64,000 nucleotides of DNA from Pseudoalteromonas sp. A601 (lineage in GTDB: Bacteria; Pseudomonadota; Gammaproteobacteria; Enterobacterales; Alteromonadaceae). This document shows positions 53,639 through 63,254 of this stretch, piece by piece. The notes under the pieces are model-generated. The model worked only from the letters and a program-made list of their open reading frames with translations. It made no database searches and had not been told where the DNA came from. Every line of letters starts with the position of its first letter. Within the stretch, counting starts at the first letter, position 1. The stretch spans positions 62,001 to 126,000 of the forward strand of contig NZ_MXQF01000002.1 of assembly GCF_002165575.1 (NCBI RefSeq), read 5' to 3'. The translations under genes were made by a program, and so were the position numbers.

Positions 53639-55159
53639 TTATTGCCAATAAGGCTGAATTTTAAAGGACGCTTGACGGCTTTGCTCCATCGCTGCGACTA
53701 AAAACTCTGACTTTTTCTCAAGCCAGCGCTGAATTTTTGCAAGCTCTTCGTCGTCTTGTCCCGCACATAACTGCTTTAAGTATTCCAGCGTACTTAACTC
53801 ATAAATCCCATGAGAAATGTCTAACCAAGGAATACGAAATTCACTACGCTCTTCTTTATCGTACAACGCACCTAAACAATTACCGCTCAGTAGGCTATTT
53901 TCTAAACGAGCCCTAAGATTTAAGTACTCTTTAGAGCTAATAGCTTGTTGTTCTGGTAGCAATTGATGTAAGTCTTGCCAATCCTTATTGAATAATCGGC
54001 TTGCAATGTCAGCCACCGGCTGCTCCGCAGCTTGATATTCTGCTTGACTCCAGCTTTTGCGCCATTGCTTATCAACAAGCCAAGTGGTTAAGGCTAATAA
54101 TAGTCGGTTATAGCGTGCGGTATGAAATAGTTTATTAATATCGTCAATACTCGGCTGTAGCTCTTTTAAGTCATTTATAACTTGCGTGAGCTCAGGCGCA
54201 CTGTTTATTTTTTTATAGTAAGCGTGGCGTTTTGAAGTATACGTTTTTAACTGAATAGCATTTTCTACCCAAGCAAGCTCACTTAACAGCCACTTTAGCT
54301 CCACACGCAAAGATTCTGTGGTGCTTTTATCAACGATGTCATCAAACAACCAAAATGTATGACGAATTAAGCTAATGCCATCCGTTACACGCTTAAGTGT
54401 TTTTAAGCTTGGTTTATTGAAATAACATTGCTCATGCTTTTGCACAAATCGAATGCCAAAGCCAATTGCAGCTATTAATGCTTGTTCTTGCGTTGGCTTT
54501 TTAGGCAATGATACAAAGCCTATAGATTTACTCGGCTTTAGCGGTTTTTCATCCGCTAAACGGTAGCCCCTTGCTGCCTTTGAATATAAACCTAAGCGAA
54601 TATTATTTTGTGCTACTAATTTATCGGCTAAGGCAAAAAGTTCATCGCGGCTACCTTCCATCAACTCAATTTCAAGTTCACAGATTGGTTCCATTTGCCC
54701 TGATGCTGAAATTTCGCCTTTGTCTAAAACCACTTCAATTTTTGCACCGCTGTCGGTTTCGATTAACCAAGTACGGCGAATAAAGTTAGTACTGAAAATA
54801 GGATATAAGTTTGCTGCAATTGCACTCACTTGCATACCATGAGGCCAGATACTGCTATCAAAAGCGCTAATGTCTGGACGATTGCTCTCAAGTGGTAAGT
54901 TATATTCAGGGCGTTGATGTAATCCCCCCATCACTTCACCTGCAAGCTTAATTGTTTGCTCACATTGGCTATCAGAACAACGCGTTCTAAAACCAATATC
55001 AAGCGCTCTAAGCTCACGACTTGGCGTATCGTAGTATGCATTTTGCAAACTTCGAGAAGGCTTATTTGTAACGGTTTTTGCAAATTGAGTAATTAACGCG
55101 GGGATCAGTGGAACAACGGCATCTGACACCAAAAACTTCAGTTCTATCTCAGTATCCAT
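53639..55159 (-). CDS. CYTH and CHAD domain inorganic triphosphatase-like protein
   Basis: 506 aa, similar to E. coli YgiF. N-terminal CYTH domain (about 1-200) with the ExExK motif EIELKFLV, tunnel residues RTRCSDSQCEQTIKL, EICELEIELMEGSRDEL. C-terminal CHAD domain (about 220-500), rich in His/Lys and helical. CYTH enzymes hydrolyse tripolyphosphate, and CHAD domains bind polyphosphate. Divergent from the SH3 protein (TIGR04211), the same arrangement as ygiF-ygiM in E. coli. Confidence 0.88.
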   Translation of the reverse strand: MDTEIELKFLVSDAVVPLIPALITQFAKTVTNKPSRSLQNAYYDTPSRELRALDIGFRTRCSDSQCEQTIKLAGEVMGGLHQRPEYNLPLESNRPDISAFDSSIWPHGMQVSAIAANLYPIFSTNFIRRTWLIETDSGAKIEVVLDKGEISASGQMEPICELEIELMEGSRDELFALADKLVAQNNIRLGLYSKAARGYRLADEKPLKPSKSIGFVSLPKKPTQEQALIAAIGFGIRFVQKHEQCYFNKPSLKTLKRVTDGISLIRHTFWLFDDIVDKSTTESLRVELKWLLSELAWVENAIQLKTYTSKRHAYYKKINSAPELTQVINDLKELQPSIDDINKLFHTARYNRLLLALTTWLVDKQWRKSWSQAEYQAAEQPVADIASRLFNKDWQDLHQLLPEQQAISSKEYLNLRARLENSLLSGNCLGALYDKEERSEFRIPWLDISHGIYELSTLEYLKQLCAGQDDEELAKIQRWLEKKSEFLVAAMEQSRQASFKIQPYWQ

Positions 55160-55367
55160 TAGGCTTGAGGATTACCTTTAAAATAAATAAGAGCTCAAAA
55201 TAAACAAAGCACAGCTGTAATGCAAATTTTTTAGTGAGATTTACCCACCTCCAATGTAAAGCGATTACAATATCAGCCTTGCTATTAGAGTGCTAAATCC
55301 ATACTATCTCTATACTTATACGAATAAATTGCCGTAACAATCACGGTTACATTAACAGGGTAGATTG

Positions 55368-55967
55368 ATGTTAAAACATTATTTATTAGCTTTATTACTA
55401 AGTGCGGTTGCTTTTATAAGCCACGCTGAAGAAGCCAATGCAGCAAGCGATGACAATACGGCTTATATTGTTGATAACCTATATACGTTTATGCATTCGG
55501 GTTCGAGTAAAAACTACCGAATTATTGGCTCAGTTGATGCGGGTACAAAGTTAACGCAGTTATCAGGGGAAGAAAATGGCTTTGTTAAAGTTATTGACGA
55601 TAAAGAGCGTGAAGGCTGGGTTGAAGCTAAGTTTGTGTCAAAAGCAGCCGGCATACATCAGCAGTACCGTACTTTGAGCGAAGACATGGCATCAATGCAA
55701 GAACAACTTCGCCAAGCACAAATTGAATTGCCACAGCTACAAGAACAAAACCAAACGCTGACTGATCAAAACACATTGTTATCAGAGCAAATCAGTAAAC
55801 TTAAAAGCACCTTAAATGCTGAGCGTACGCAAAAGCAACAAGCAGGTGCCAAAGAGAAGCGCCAATTACTTACCTATGGTGGCGCAATTGCATTTATTGG
55901 CTTGTTCTTGGGTATTATTTTAACTATCGTATTATCGCGTCGTAAACGTTACGACGGCTGGGCATAA
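55368..55967 (+). CDS. SH3 domain membrane protein, YgiM/TIGR04211 family
   Basis: 199 aa. Signal peptide (about 1-22), one bacterial SH3 domain (about 32-92, VDNLYTFMHSGSSKNYRIIGSV), a Gln/Leu coiled coil (about 104-165) and one C-terminal transmembrane helix (about 169-191) followed by RRKRYDGWA. Periplasmic orientation is expected. Function in cell envelope upkeep is inferred for the family. ATG at 55368 with AGGG upstream; a TTG one codon earlier is ignored. Confidence 0.85.
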   Translation: MLKHYLLALLLSAVAFISHAEEANAASDDNTAYIVDNLYTFMHSGSSKNYRIIGSVDAGTKLTQLSGEENGFVKVIDDKEREGWVEAKFVSKAAGIHQQYRTLSEDMASMQEQLRQAQIELPQLQEQNQTLTDQNTLLSEQISKLKSTLNAERTQKQQAGAKEKRQLLTYGGAIAFIGLFLGIILTIVLSRRKRYDGWA

Positions 55968-55992
55968 GCGATAGCTACATATATTTGATACT

Positions 55993-56018
55993 AAAAAAGC
56001 ACCCTCGGGTGCTTTTTT
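55993..56018 (+). terminator. Rho-independent terminator after the SH3 gene
   Basis: 12-bp stem aaaaaagcaccc/gggtgctttttt with a 2-base loop, T6 at the end. It could also serve the opposite strand. Confidence 0.88.
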
Positions 56019-56041
56019 ATTTATAAACTCATTACAAAAGG

Positions 56042-56521
56042 TTAATCCAACCTCAAGCCTTTATCTTGTTTTATCTTTTCAATCACCATATAGGTATGGT
56101 GGGTCCCTACTCCAGGAATATCGACTAAATCACCCAATACCTGACGGTATTCATCCATATCAGATACCCGTATTTTCAGAAGATAATCATAGCCACCAGC
56201 AACCATATCGCACTCAACAACCTGATCTATTTTTAAAATATGTTCACGAAACACTTTAAAAACCGCAGTGTTCGATGTTACTAATGACACTTGCACATGC
56301 GCTAATAAGCTCTGATTAAGCTTTGCTTCGCTAAGCTTAGCAAAGTAGCCTTCTATATAACCTTCTTGCTCAAGTCGTTTTACGCGGTCAAGGCAAGGGC
56401 TAGGGCTTAAGTTAACCTGCTTTGCGAGGTTAACATTAGAAATTCTGCCGTTTTTTTGCAGAACGTCTAAAATTGCTAAATCGATACGATCAAGCAGGCG
56501 TAATCTATTGGGACTTGTCAT
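56042..56521 (-). CDS. Lrp/AsnC-family regulator, probable activator of putA
   Basis: 159 aa. N-terminal winged helix-turn-helix (about 12-60, LDRIDLAILDVLQKNGRISNVNLAKQVNLSPSPCLDRV) and a RAM/AsnC ligand domain (about 75-150, VECDMVAGGYDYLLKI). Divergent from putA with 170 bases between starts. In several gammaproteobacteria and alphaproteobacteria the same pair is the proline-responsive PutR-putA, so I infer that role. putA lacks its own DNA-binding domain, which supports a separate regulator. No clear operator could be picked. Confidence 0.82.
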   Translation of the reverse strand: MTSPNRLRLLDRIDLAILDVLQKNGRISNVNLAKQVNLSPSPCLDRVKRLEQEGYIEGYFAKLSEAKLNQSLLAHVQVSLVTSNTAVFKVFREHILKIDQVVECDMVAGGYDYLLKIRVSDMDEYRQVLGDLVDIPGVGTHHTYMVIEKIKQDKGLRLD

Positions 56522-56691
56522 AACAGAATTTTATGCGGATAAGTTTAAGGTATGCCCTGTAAATTATCGTAAAACGCCAAATTTAACCAGCATATTCTGC
56601 TGGAATTTAATTAGAATGCACGCATTAAACAACATGATAATCGAGCAGCAAATTTTTTTCGCTGCAAGACTCCACACTTTTGAGGTTACTT

Positions 56692-59600
56692 ATGTTATTC
56701 AACGGCGATTTGACTACAACGTGTCCAATTCGACAAAAAATCCGTGATTTTTACCGCATCGATGAAAATGCAGTAATTGATCATATTTTACCCCTTGCCG
56801 AAGTAGGTGTTAAAGCCCGTAGTCGTGCATGGGAACGTGCGCGTCAAATAGTTCACAATATTCGTAAAGATCAAGATGGTCAAAGCGGTGTTGATGCACT
56901 TTTAAATGAATTCTCACTTTCGAGTGAAGAAGGTGTGGTGCTAATGTGTTTGGCAGAAGCCTTGCTTCGCGTACCCGATAAAGAAACTCAAGAAACCCTT
57001 ATCCGTGACAAATTAGCTAAAGGCGACTGGAGCTCACATTTAGGCAGCAGCGACTCTTTATTTGTTAATGCATCGTCTTGGGGTCTACTGGTTACCGGTA
57101 AAATGGTTAACTACACAGACAAAACCAAAGAACAGCAATTTGGTGTATTGAAAAAAACCATTGGTCGTTTAGGTGAGCCAGTAATTCGTAAATCTGTGAA
57201 CTTTGCTATGAAGATCATGGGTAAGCAATTCGTTATGGGCCGCACCATTGACGAAGCGATTGAACGTGCAGCAGAAACCGAGCGTAAAGGCTATGTATAT
57301 TCATACGATATGCTAGGTGAAGGCGCACGCACTATGAAAGATGCTGAGCGTTATTATCAAAGTTATTTAAATGCGATTCACTCGATTGGTAAAGCTGCAA
57401 ATGGCCGTGGTCCAATTAAGAGCCCGGGTATTTCTGTAAAACTCTCAGCTATTCACCCACGCTATGAGTTCACTCATAAAGAACGCGTTATGGAAGAGAT
57501 AGTTCCAAAACTTAAAGAGCTAGCGCTTGTTGCTAAAAGCTATGATATCGGCTTTACCGTTGATGCTGAAGAAGCTGATCGTTTAGATATTTCTCTCGAT
57601 GTTATTGAAGCTGTATTTAGCGATGAAGATCTAGCAGGTTGGAATGGCTTTGGCTTAGCTGTACAGGCTTATCAAAAGCGTGCGATTTTTGTTATTGAAT
57701 GGCTAACTGATCTTGCTACCCGTGTTGGTCGCAAATTAATGGTACGTTTAGTAAAAGGCGCATACTGGGATACAGAAATCAAAACCACTCAACAAGACGG
57801 TTTGGATCACTACCCTGTATTTACCCGTAAAGCAACGACTGACGTTTCCTATAAAGCGTGTGCAATTAAAATGCTTGAAGCCCGTGACGTGCTTTACCCA
57901 CAATTTGCCACACATAACGCCTATACAGCAGCGACTATTTTAGAAGTTGCTAAAGGCGATCACGATGGATTTGAATTCCAACGTTTACACGGTATGGGCG
58001 AATCTTTATTTGACCAAATCGTAACGCAAGAAAAAATTCAATGCCGTGTTTATGCTCCTGTTGGTCAACACGAAGACTTACTTGCCTATTTAGTACGTCG
58101 TTTACTTGAAAATGGCGCTAACTCGTCATTTGTAAACGCCATTGTTGATACAACTCAGCCAGTAGAAGCATTACTGCCAGATCCTGTTGAAACACTGCAA
58201 GGCTTACGTAATAAATACAATACTCAAATCAAAATGCCAATTGATCTATATGGCGCAGAACGTGCTAATTCAAAAGGCATGGATTTAACAGACATTAACG
58301 TTATTACGCCATTTAAAGAAAACTTAGATTCGTGGTTTGAAGAACACCGTATTAGCGAAAGTGATGTTCCTGAAGGTGCTCTTGCGGTTAAAAATCCAGC
58401 CAATCACAAAGAAGTCATTGGTCATGTAAAACTGCAAAACAGCGATGAAATGCTCACTTTACTTGAAAACGCCGAAACTGCGTTTGAGTCTTGGTCGCAA
58501 ACACCGGTTAAAGAGCGTGCTAATTTATTACGCCGTATTGCGGATATTTTAGAACGTCACCACGATGAGCTAGTGGCTATTTGTATTAAAGAAGCAGGTA
58601 AAATTGCTCAAGACGGTATTGACGAAGTGCGTGAAGCCGTTGATTTTTGCCGTTACTACGCAGCGCGTGCAGAAGAGCTTAGCGAAGATGAACGCTTTGA
58701 AGCGCGTGGTGTGATCTTATGTATCAGCCCTTGGAACTTCCCGCTTGCTATTTTCTTAGGTCAAGTCGCAGCTGCCATCGTGACCGGTAACACAGTCATC
58801 GCAAAACCTGCTGAACAAACAAGCTATATTGCGCTTCGCACCATTGAACTAATGCTCTCTGTTGGCCTTCCTGAGTATGTTGTGCAACCAGTTATTGCCC
58901 GCGGTAGTGAAGTCGGTAAAACAATCGTACCTGATGAGCGTATCCAAGCTGTTATGTTCACAGGTTCGACAGAAACAGGCACCATCATTTCACAAACATT
59001 AGCTGCACGTAACGATATTCAAGTACCGCTAATCGCAGAAACCGGTGGCCAAAACTGTATGATCGTTGATTCAACTGCACTTCCAGAGCAAGTGGTTGAT
59101 GATGTAATTAGTTCAGGCTTCCAAAGTGCCGGTCAACGTTGTTCAGCACTTCGAGTATTATTTTTACAAGAAGACATTGCTGATGGCGTAATTGAGATGA
59201 TCAAAGGTGCACTTAAAGAGTTGCACGTAGGCGATCCATCTTTGCTTTCGACTGATATTGGTCCGGTAATCGACGAAAAAGCGCTGAAAAGCTTAAACGA
59301 CCATGTTGAGTACTTAAAAGGTAACGCGACACTGCATTATCAATGTGACATTCCTGATAACAGTGAAAATGGTGCTTATTTCTTTGCTCCTCGTTTATAC
59401 GAAATCAAAGATTTATCAGTACTTAAACGTGAAGTATTTGGCCCATGTGTGCATATTATTCGCTTTAAAGGGACTGAGCTTGACAGTGTTATTGATCAAA
59501 TCAATGGGACTGGCTTTGGCTTAACCATGGGCATTCACTCTCGTATCGAAGAGCGTTGTGAGTACCTAGCTAAGATGTCGCGTGCAGGTAACGTATACGT

Positions 59601-60495
59601 TAACCGTAACATGATTGGTGCAATCGTTGGTGTGCAACCTTTCGGTGGTCGTGGGTTATCAGGTACTGGTCCAAAAGCCGGTGGTCCTAACTACTTACAA
59701 CGTTTAGTGAAAGAAAAAGCATCACCAGATAACGTGCAAATGACAAACCTAACTCCTGACGAGCTTGATTTACACCACTACTCGGGTGCAAACGAACAAG
59801 TTGATAAGTTAATGGCAAACTCACTACGCGATGAAAAAATCTGGCGCGCAACACCATTAAACGACCGTGTTTCGGCTGTACGTCAGTTACTCGCAAAAGT
59901 TGCTACCGTTGATATTATCGACGAGCTTGCCGACGATTTAGCATTAACACTTGCCGATGCGCGTGCTCAACTTAATCGCCTAGAAAAGCACATGCGTAAA
60001 TTTACGACGTTGCCAGGACCTACGGGTGAATCAAACACTTTACACCTTGAAGCACGTGGCTGTGTAGTATGTTATGCAGATAAGAGTACATCATTTAACT
60101 TTTGGGCTATCTCAATCATCACAGCACTTGCTGCAGGTAATACTGTGATCACTGTAGCGTCTGAATTGTTTTATGATGAAGCCGTGGCGTTTAAAGATAA
60201 GTTTATTTCTACAGGTGTTGCAGAAGGTGTATTCCAAGTAGCTAAACCGAACCAGTTACAAGCTCTTTTAGCGCACCCTCATTTAGCAGGCGCTTTAGTT
60301 GCTGCGCGTTCGTCGCGTCTAGGTTACTTTAGCCAACAGCTAGCACAGCGCAAAGGCGCAATCTTGCCTGTAATAAGCTCTGAGTACTACGATACGCTTA
60401 TCAAGCGCTTAGTAACTGAGAAAACTATCAGTATTGATACTACGGCCTCTGGTGGTAATACATCACTAATGACCTTGGTTGAAGATGACGAGTAA
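56692..60495 (+). CDS. putA: Bifunctional proline dehydrogenase/P5C dehydrogenase PutA
   Basis: 1267 aa. Oxidises proline to glutamate in two steps: an FAD-dependent proline dehydrogenase domain (about 90-480, with RLVKGAYWDTEIK) and an NAD-dependent aldehyde dehydrogenase domain (about 550-1010; LIAETGGQN and SAGQRCSALRVL with the catalytic Cys), then a C-terminal domain found in long PutAs. Starts at the ATG at 56692 with GAGG upstream. It lacks the ribbon-helix-helix repressor domain of E. coli PutA, so regulation is by the divergent Lrp-type protein. The terminator is at 60516. Confidence 0.95.
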   Translation: MLFNGDLTTTCPIRQKIRDFYRIDENAVIDHILPLAEVGVKARSRAWERARQIVHNIRKDQDGQSGVDALLNEFSLSSEEGVVLMCLAEALLRVPDKETQETLIRDKLAKGDWSSHLGSSDSLFVNASSWGLLVTGKMVNYTDKTKEQQFGVLKKTIGRLGEPVIRKSVNFAMKIMGKQFVMGRTIDEAIERAAETERKGYVYSYDMLGEGARTMKDAERYYQSYLNAIHSIGKAANGRGPIKSPGISVKLSAIHPRYEFTHKERVMEEIVPKLKELALVAKSYDIGFTVDAEEADRLDISLDVIEAVFSDEDLAGWNGFGLAVQAYQKRAIFVIEWLTDLATRVGRKLMVRLVKGAYWDTEIKTTQQDGLDHYPVFTRKATTDVSYKACAIKMLEARDVLYPQFATHNAYTAATILEVAKGDHDGFEFQRLHGMGESLFDQIVTQEKIQCRVYAPVGQHEDLLAYLVRRLLENGANSSFVNAIVDTTQPVEALLPDPVETLQGLRNKYNTQIKMPIDLYGAERANSKGMDLTDINVITPFKENLDSWFEEHRISESDVPEGALAVKNPANHKEVIGHVKLQNSDEMLTLLENAETAFESWSQTPVKERANLLRRIADILERHHDELVAICIKEAGKIAQDGIDEVREAVDFCRYYAARAEELSEDERFEARGVILCISPWNFPLAIFLGQVAAAIVTGNTVIAKPAEQTSYIALRTIELMLSVGLPEYVVQPVIARGSEVGKTIVPDERIQAVMFTGSTETGTIISQTLAARNDIQVPLIAETGGQNCMIVDSTALPEQVVDDVISSGFQSAGQRCSALRVLFLQEDIADGVIEMIKGALKELHVGDPSLLSTDIGPVIDEKALKSLNDHVEYLKGNATLHYQCDIPDNSENGAYFFAPRLYEIKDLSVLKREVFGPCVHIIRFKGTELDSVIDQINGTGFGLTMGIHSRIEERCEYLAKMSRAGNVYVNRNMIGAIVGVQPFGGRGLSGTGPKAGGPNYLQRLVKEKASPDNVQMTNLTPDELDLHHYSGANEQVDKLMANSLRDEKIWRATPLNDRVSAVRQLLAKVATVDIIDELADDLALTLADARAQLNRLEKHMRKFTTLPGPTGESNTLHLEARGCVVCYADKSTSFNFWAISIITALAAGNTVITVASELFYDEAVAFKDKFISTGVAEGVFQVAKPNQLQALLAHPHLAGALVAARSSRLGYFSQQLAQRKGAILPVISSEYYDTLIKRLVTEKTISIDTTASGGNTSLMTLVEDDE

Positions 60496-60515
60496 AGTTA
60501 ACGACTAACTATTTA

Positions 60516-60542
60516 AGGGCGCTTTTAAGCGCCCTTTTTTTA
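60516..60542 (+). terminator. Rho-independent terminator after putA
   Basis: Stem agggcgctt/aagcgccct with a 2-base loop, followed by a T-run. Confidence 0.92.
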
Positions 60543-60642
60543 TTTTAACTAATTATTCCTAAAACGCTCCCTTCGTTCGTTTATAAATTTACAAAGCCAT
60601 TAATCCGTCAGCTTTGGATAAAACAACAACGAAGGGAATACG

Positions 60643-63171
60643 ATGAACAACAACAAATCTTACAACAAACATCTTATTGCACTGGCAGTGAGCAGCGCAT
60701 TATTCAGTTTCAATGCAATAGCAGCCGAGCAAAGTACAGAGCAAAGTGCTCAATCCAACACCCAGCAAAAAAAACTACTCGACCTTGAACGCATCGTAGT
60801 GACAGGTAGCGGTGGGCGCGGGCAAACTAAGCTTGAATCTTCGGTATCTATCACCACCCTAGACAGTGAGCAACTCGCCCGTGAAGCGCCACTTGGCACA
60901 GGAGACTTACTTGAATCAGTGCCTGGTTTTTGGGTTGAAGACTCAGGCGGTGAAACCAATAATAACGTCGCGCCAAGAGGCCTGCGTGGCGGTGAAGGGT
61001 TTCGTTATATTGGGGTTGAAGAAGATGGTCTCCCCGTCGTTTATGATGGCGTGTGGGTCGATTTCTATCAGCGTCAAGATATAACTATCGAACACATGGA
61101 AGCCGTGCGCGGTGGCACATCTGGCCTACTCACCACCAACGGCCCTGCTGCTTTAGTTAACTTTATTACTCGTAAACCCGATGATGTGGAAGAAGCCACG
61201 ATTCGCCTGACCACTGCCGATTATGGTATATATCGCAGCGAATTTTTCTACGGTACACCAATCAGTGATGACTGGAAAATGTCATTAGGTGGCTTTTATC
61301 GCCGTTCTGATGGCGTAAGAGACACCGAATTCACCGCCGATCATGGGGGCCAATTACGACTCAGCCTAGTGCGCGAATTTGATAAAGGACAACTGACTCT
61401 CTCCGCTAAGCACCTTAATGATCACACTACCTTTTTTGTGCCTATTCCATTGCAAGATCAAGACAACCCAAAAGGAATACCCGGCGTTGATCCCCAACAT
61501 GGCACCCTAATTGGTAATGGTCAGCGTTTGCTAAAATATCTACAAGAAGACGGCAGTTACCATACTCGTGACCTAAAAGACGGCCAACACACTAAGTTTA
61601 GTACCTTAGGTTACAACTTAGATTGGGAGCTTAACGATCGCTGGTTATTAAATACAGCTGGTCACTACTCGAACTTCGAAAACGATATGTACATTTTGCT
61701 TAACTTTGATAACTCAACTTTAGTCAATGCCAACGATCGATTGGGCCAACAAGACGTACTGTCTATGCTTGATCAATTTGCGGATGACGGCGCAGTGGCT
61801 GCTCAGTATCGTTATGTTGATAACGGTGAAATGCTCAGCGATCTAAATAACTTAAACGGCAATGGTTTAGTCACCACCAGTTACCCACTGTATTCACGCT
61901 ATGACGCAGAACAGTTTGTAAATAAGCTTAATTTTACTTACGAAGGCGATAAACACACCCTTACCATGGGTTGGTTATTTGCTTATGTTGATGCCGATTC
62001 ATTACCAGTGGATAAGTGGGAGTCGCAATTTTTAACCGAAGTTAAAGATAACGCCCGCTTGCTTGATATTGTTGCCGTAGATAACAACCAACAAGTCGTT
62101 GGCCAGCTTACCGACAACGGCTCAACAGGTTATGCGCCAGGCTGGGGACAAGCAACAGCGTTTGGTACTAGCACCTCTAACTCATTATTTATCAATGAAC
62201 AGTTCCAAGCTACTGACAACCTTCGTATTGATGGTGGTATTCGGGTTGAATGGCTAGAACTTGAAAGCACTGCCTCGGGCACTGAGTTTGCAAAGCCCGT
62301 CGATGGCGCATTTGATGCCGATGGCAATGACATTGATAATAACCTAGCGAATAACTACGTTGATACGACCTCAACAAAATACTTATCTAAAAAACGCAGT
62401 GAAACCGAAACCGCTTGGACTGTTGGTTTTAATTATACTTTTTCAGACGATGTTTCAATGTTTGGCCGCTACGCTGATGCCTTTGAAATGCCACGCTTAA
62501 TGAGCTATGGACAAAATATTCATGCCGGCATTGATGCCGACTTTAATGACAGCGTAAACCTAACCTTTAGTGAGTTGGGGGCCCGCTATTCTGGCGATAC
62601 ATTAGGCTCATCAGTAACATTATTTAGAACGAAATTTAATGACTTGGTTGAGCGAAACTTTACTGGCAGTAATGGAGAAGTGGCTAATCAAACAATAGAT
62701 ACAGTAACAGATGGGATTGAATTTGAAGCCGTTTGGCAGGCCCTTGAGGATCTGCAATTTGAACTGACAGGAGTTTTACAAGATCCAAAAATGGAAGGCT
62801 TCACCGGCGCATTTTCGCACTGGGAAGGTAAACAAGTTAAACGTACCCCTAAAGTACAATTTCGATTAACGCCTACTTACTATTTTGATGACGGTGATAT
62901 CTACCTAACTGTGCACCATTTAGGTGAACGTTACTCTGATGGCGAGAACAAATTTGAGCTACCCGCCTATACCACATTCGATATGGGTGTAAATTATCGC
63001 TTTAATGACAGCGTTGCCTTGCATGTTAAGGCCACAAATATCAGCGATGAACTTGGCCTAACCGAAGGTAATCCACGAGCAATTAACGACGTGCAAGCTG
63101 GTTATGATTATTACTATGCTCGGCCTATTTTAGGGCGCACGATAAGTGCCTCTTTAACCCTTAATTTTTAA
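60643..63171 (+). CDS. TonB-dependent outer-membrane receptor
   Basis: 842 aa. Signal peptide (about 1-27, ending AIAA), TonB-box-like LERIVVTGS, plug domain (about 60-190, with APRGLRGGEGFRYIGVEEDG) and a beta-barrel finishing in a terminal Phe (ISASLTLNF). No siderophore-specific motif and no Fur box seen upstream. The next gene on the same strand is a GH20 hexosaminidase, so uptake of chitin-derived or other N-acetylhexosamine oligosaccharides is the best guess, but only by context. Ribosome-binding site AAGGG. Confidence 0.88.
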   Translation: MNNNKSYNKHLIALAVSSALFSFNAIAAEQSTEQSAQSNTQQKKLLDLERIVVTGSGGRGQTKLESSVSITTLDSEQLAREAPLGTGDLLESVPGFWVEDSGGETNNNVAPRGLRGGEGFRYIGVEEDGLPVVYDGVWVDFYQRQDITIEHMEAVRGGTSGLLTTNGPAALVNFITRKPDDVEEATIRLTTADYGIYRSEFFYGTPISDDWKMSLGGFYRRSDGVRDTEFTADHGGQLRLSLVREFDKGQLTLSAKHLNDHTTFFVPIPLQDQDNPKGIPGVDPQHGTLIGNGQRLLKYLQEDGSYHTRDLKDGQHTKFSTLGYNLDWELNDRWLLNTAGHYSNFENDMYILLNFDNSTLVNANDRLGQQDVLSMLDQFADDGAVAAQYRYVDNGEMLSDLNNLNGNGLVTTSYPLYSRYDAEQFVNKLNFTYEGDKHTLTMGWLFAYVDADSLPVDKWESQFLTEVKDNARLLDIVAVDNNQQVVGQLTDNGSTGYAPGWGQATAFGTSTSNSLFINEQFQATDNLRIDGGIRVEWLELESTASGTEFAKPVDGAFDADGNDIDNNLANNYVDTTSTKYLSKKRSETETAWTVGFNYTFSDDVSMFGRYADAFEMPRLMSYGQNIHAGIDADFNDSVNLTFSELGARYSGDTLGSSVTLFRTKFNDLVERNFTGSNGEVANQTIDTVTDGIEFEAVWQALEDLQFELTGVLQDPKMEGFTGAFSHWEGKQVKRTPKVQFRLTPTYYFDDGDIYLTVHHLGERYSDGENKFELPAYTTFDMGVNYRFNDSVALHVKATNISDELGLTEGNPRAINDVQAGYDYYYARPILGRTISASLTLNF

Positions 63172-63218
63172 CGTCCCCTTGCTAATTTGCGCTATGCCCA
63201 GTGCTAATTAGTTTACTC

Positions 63219-63241
63219 AAGCCCGCATTTGCGGGCTTTTC
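63219..63241 (+). terminator. Rho-independent terminator between receptor and hexosaminidase
   Basis: Stem aagcccgc/gcgggctt with a 4-base loop, then TTCTT. Only 14 bases before the next start, so some readthrough or a promoter inside must drive the hexosaminidase. Confidence 0.82.
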
Positions 63242-63254
63242 TTAGGATTTTACA

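Noticed and set aside
60541-60642. Fur box upstream of the TonB receptor
   Set aside because: No GATAAT-type inverted repeat in the leader.
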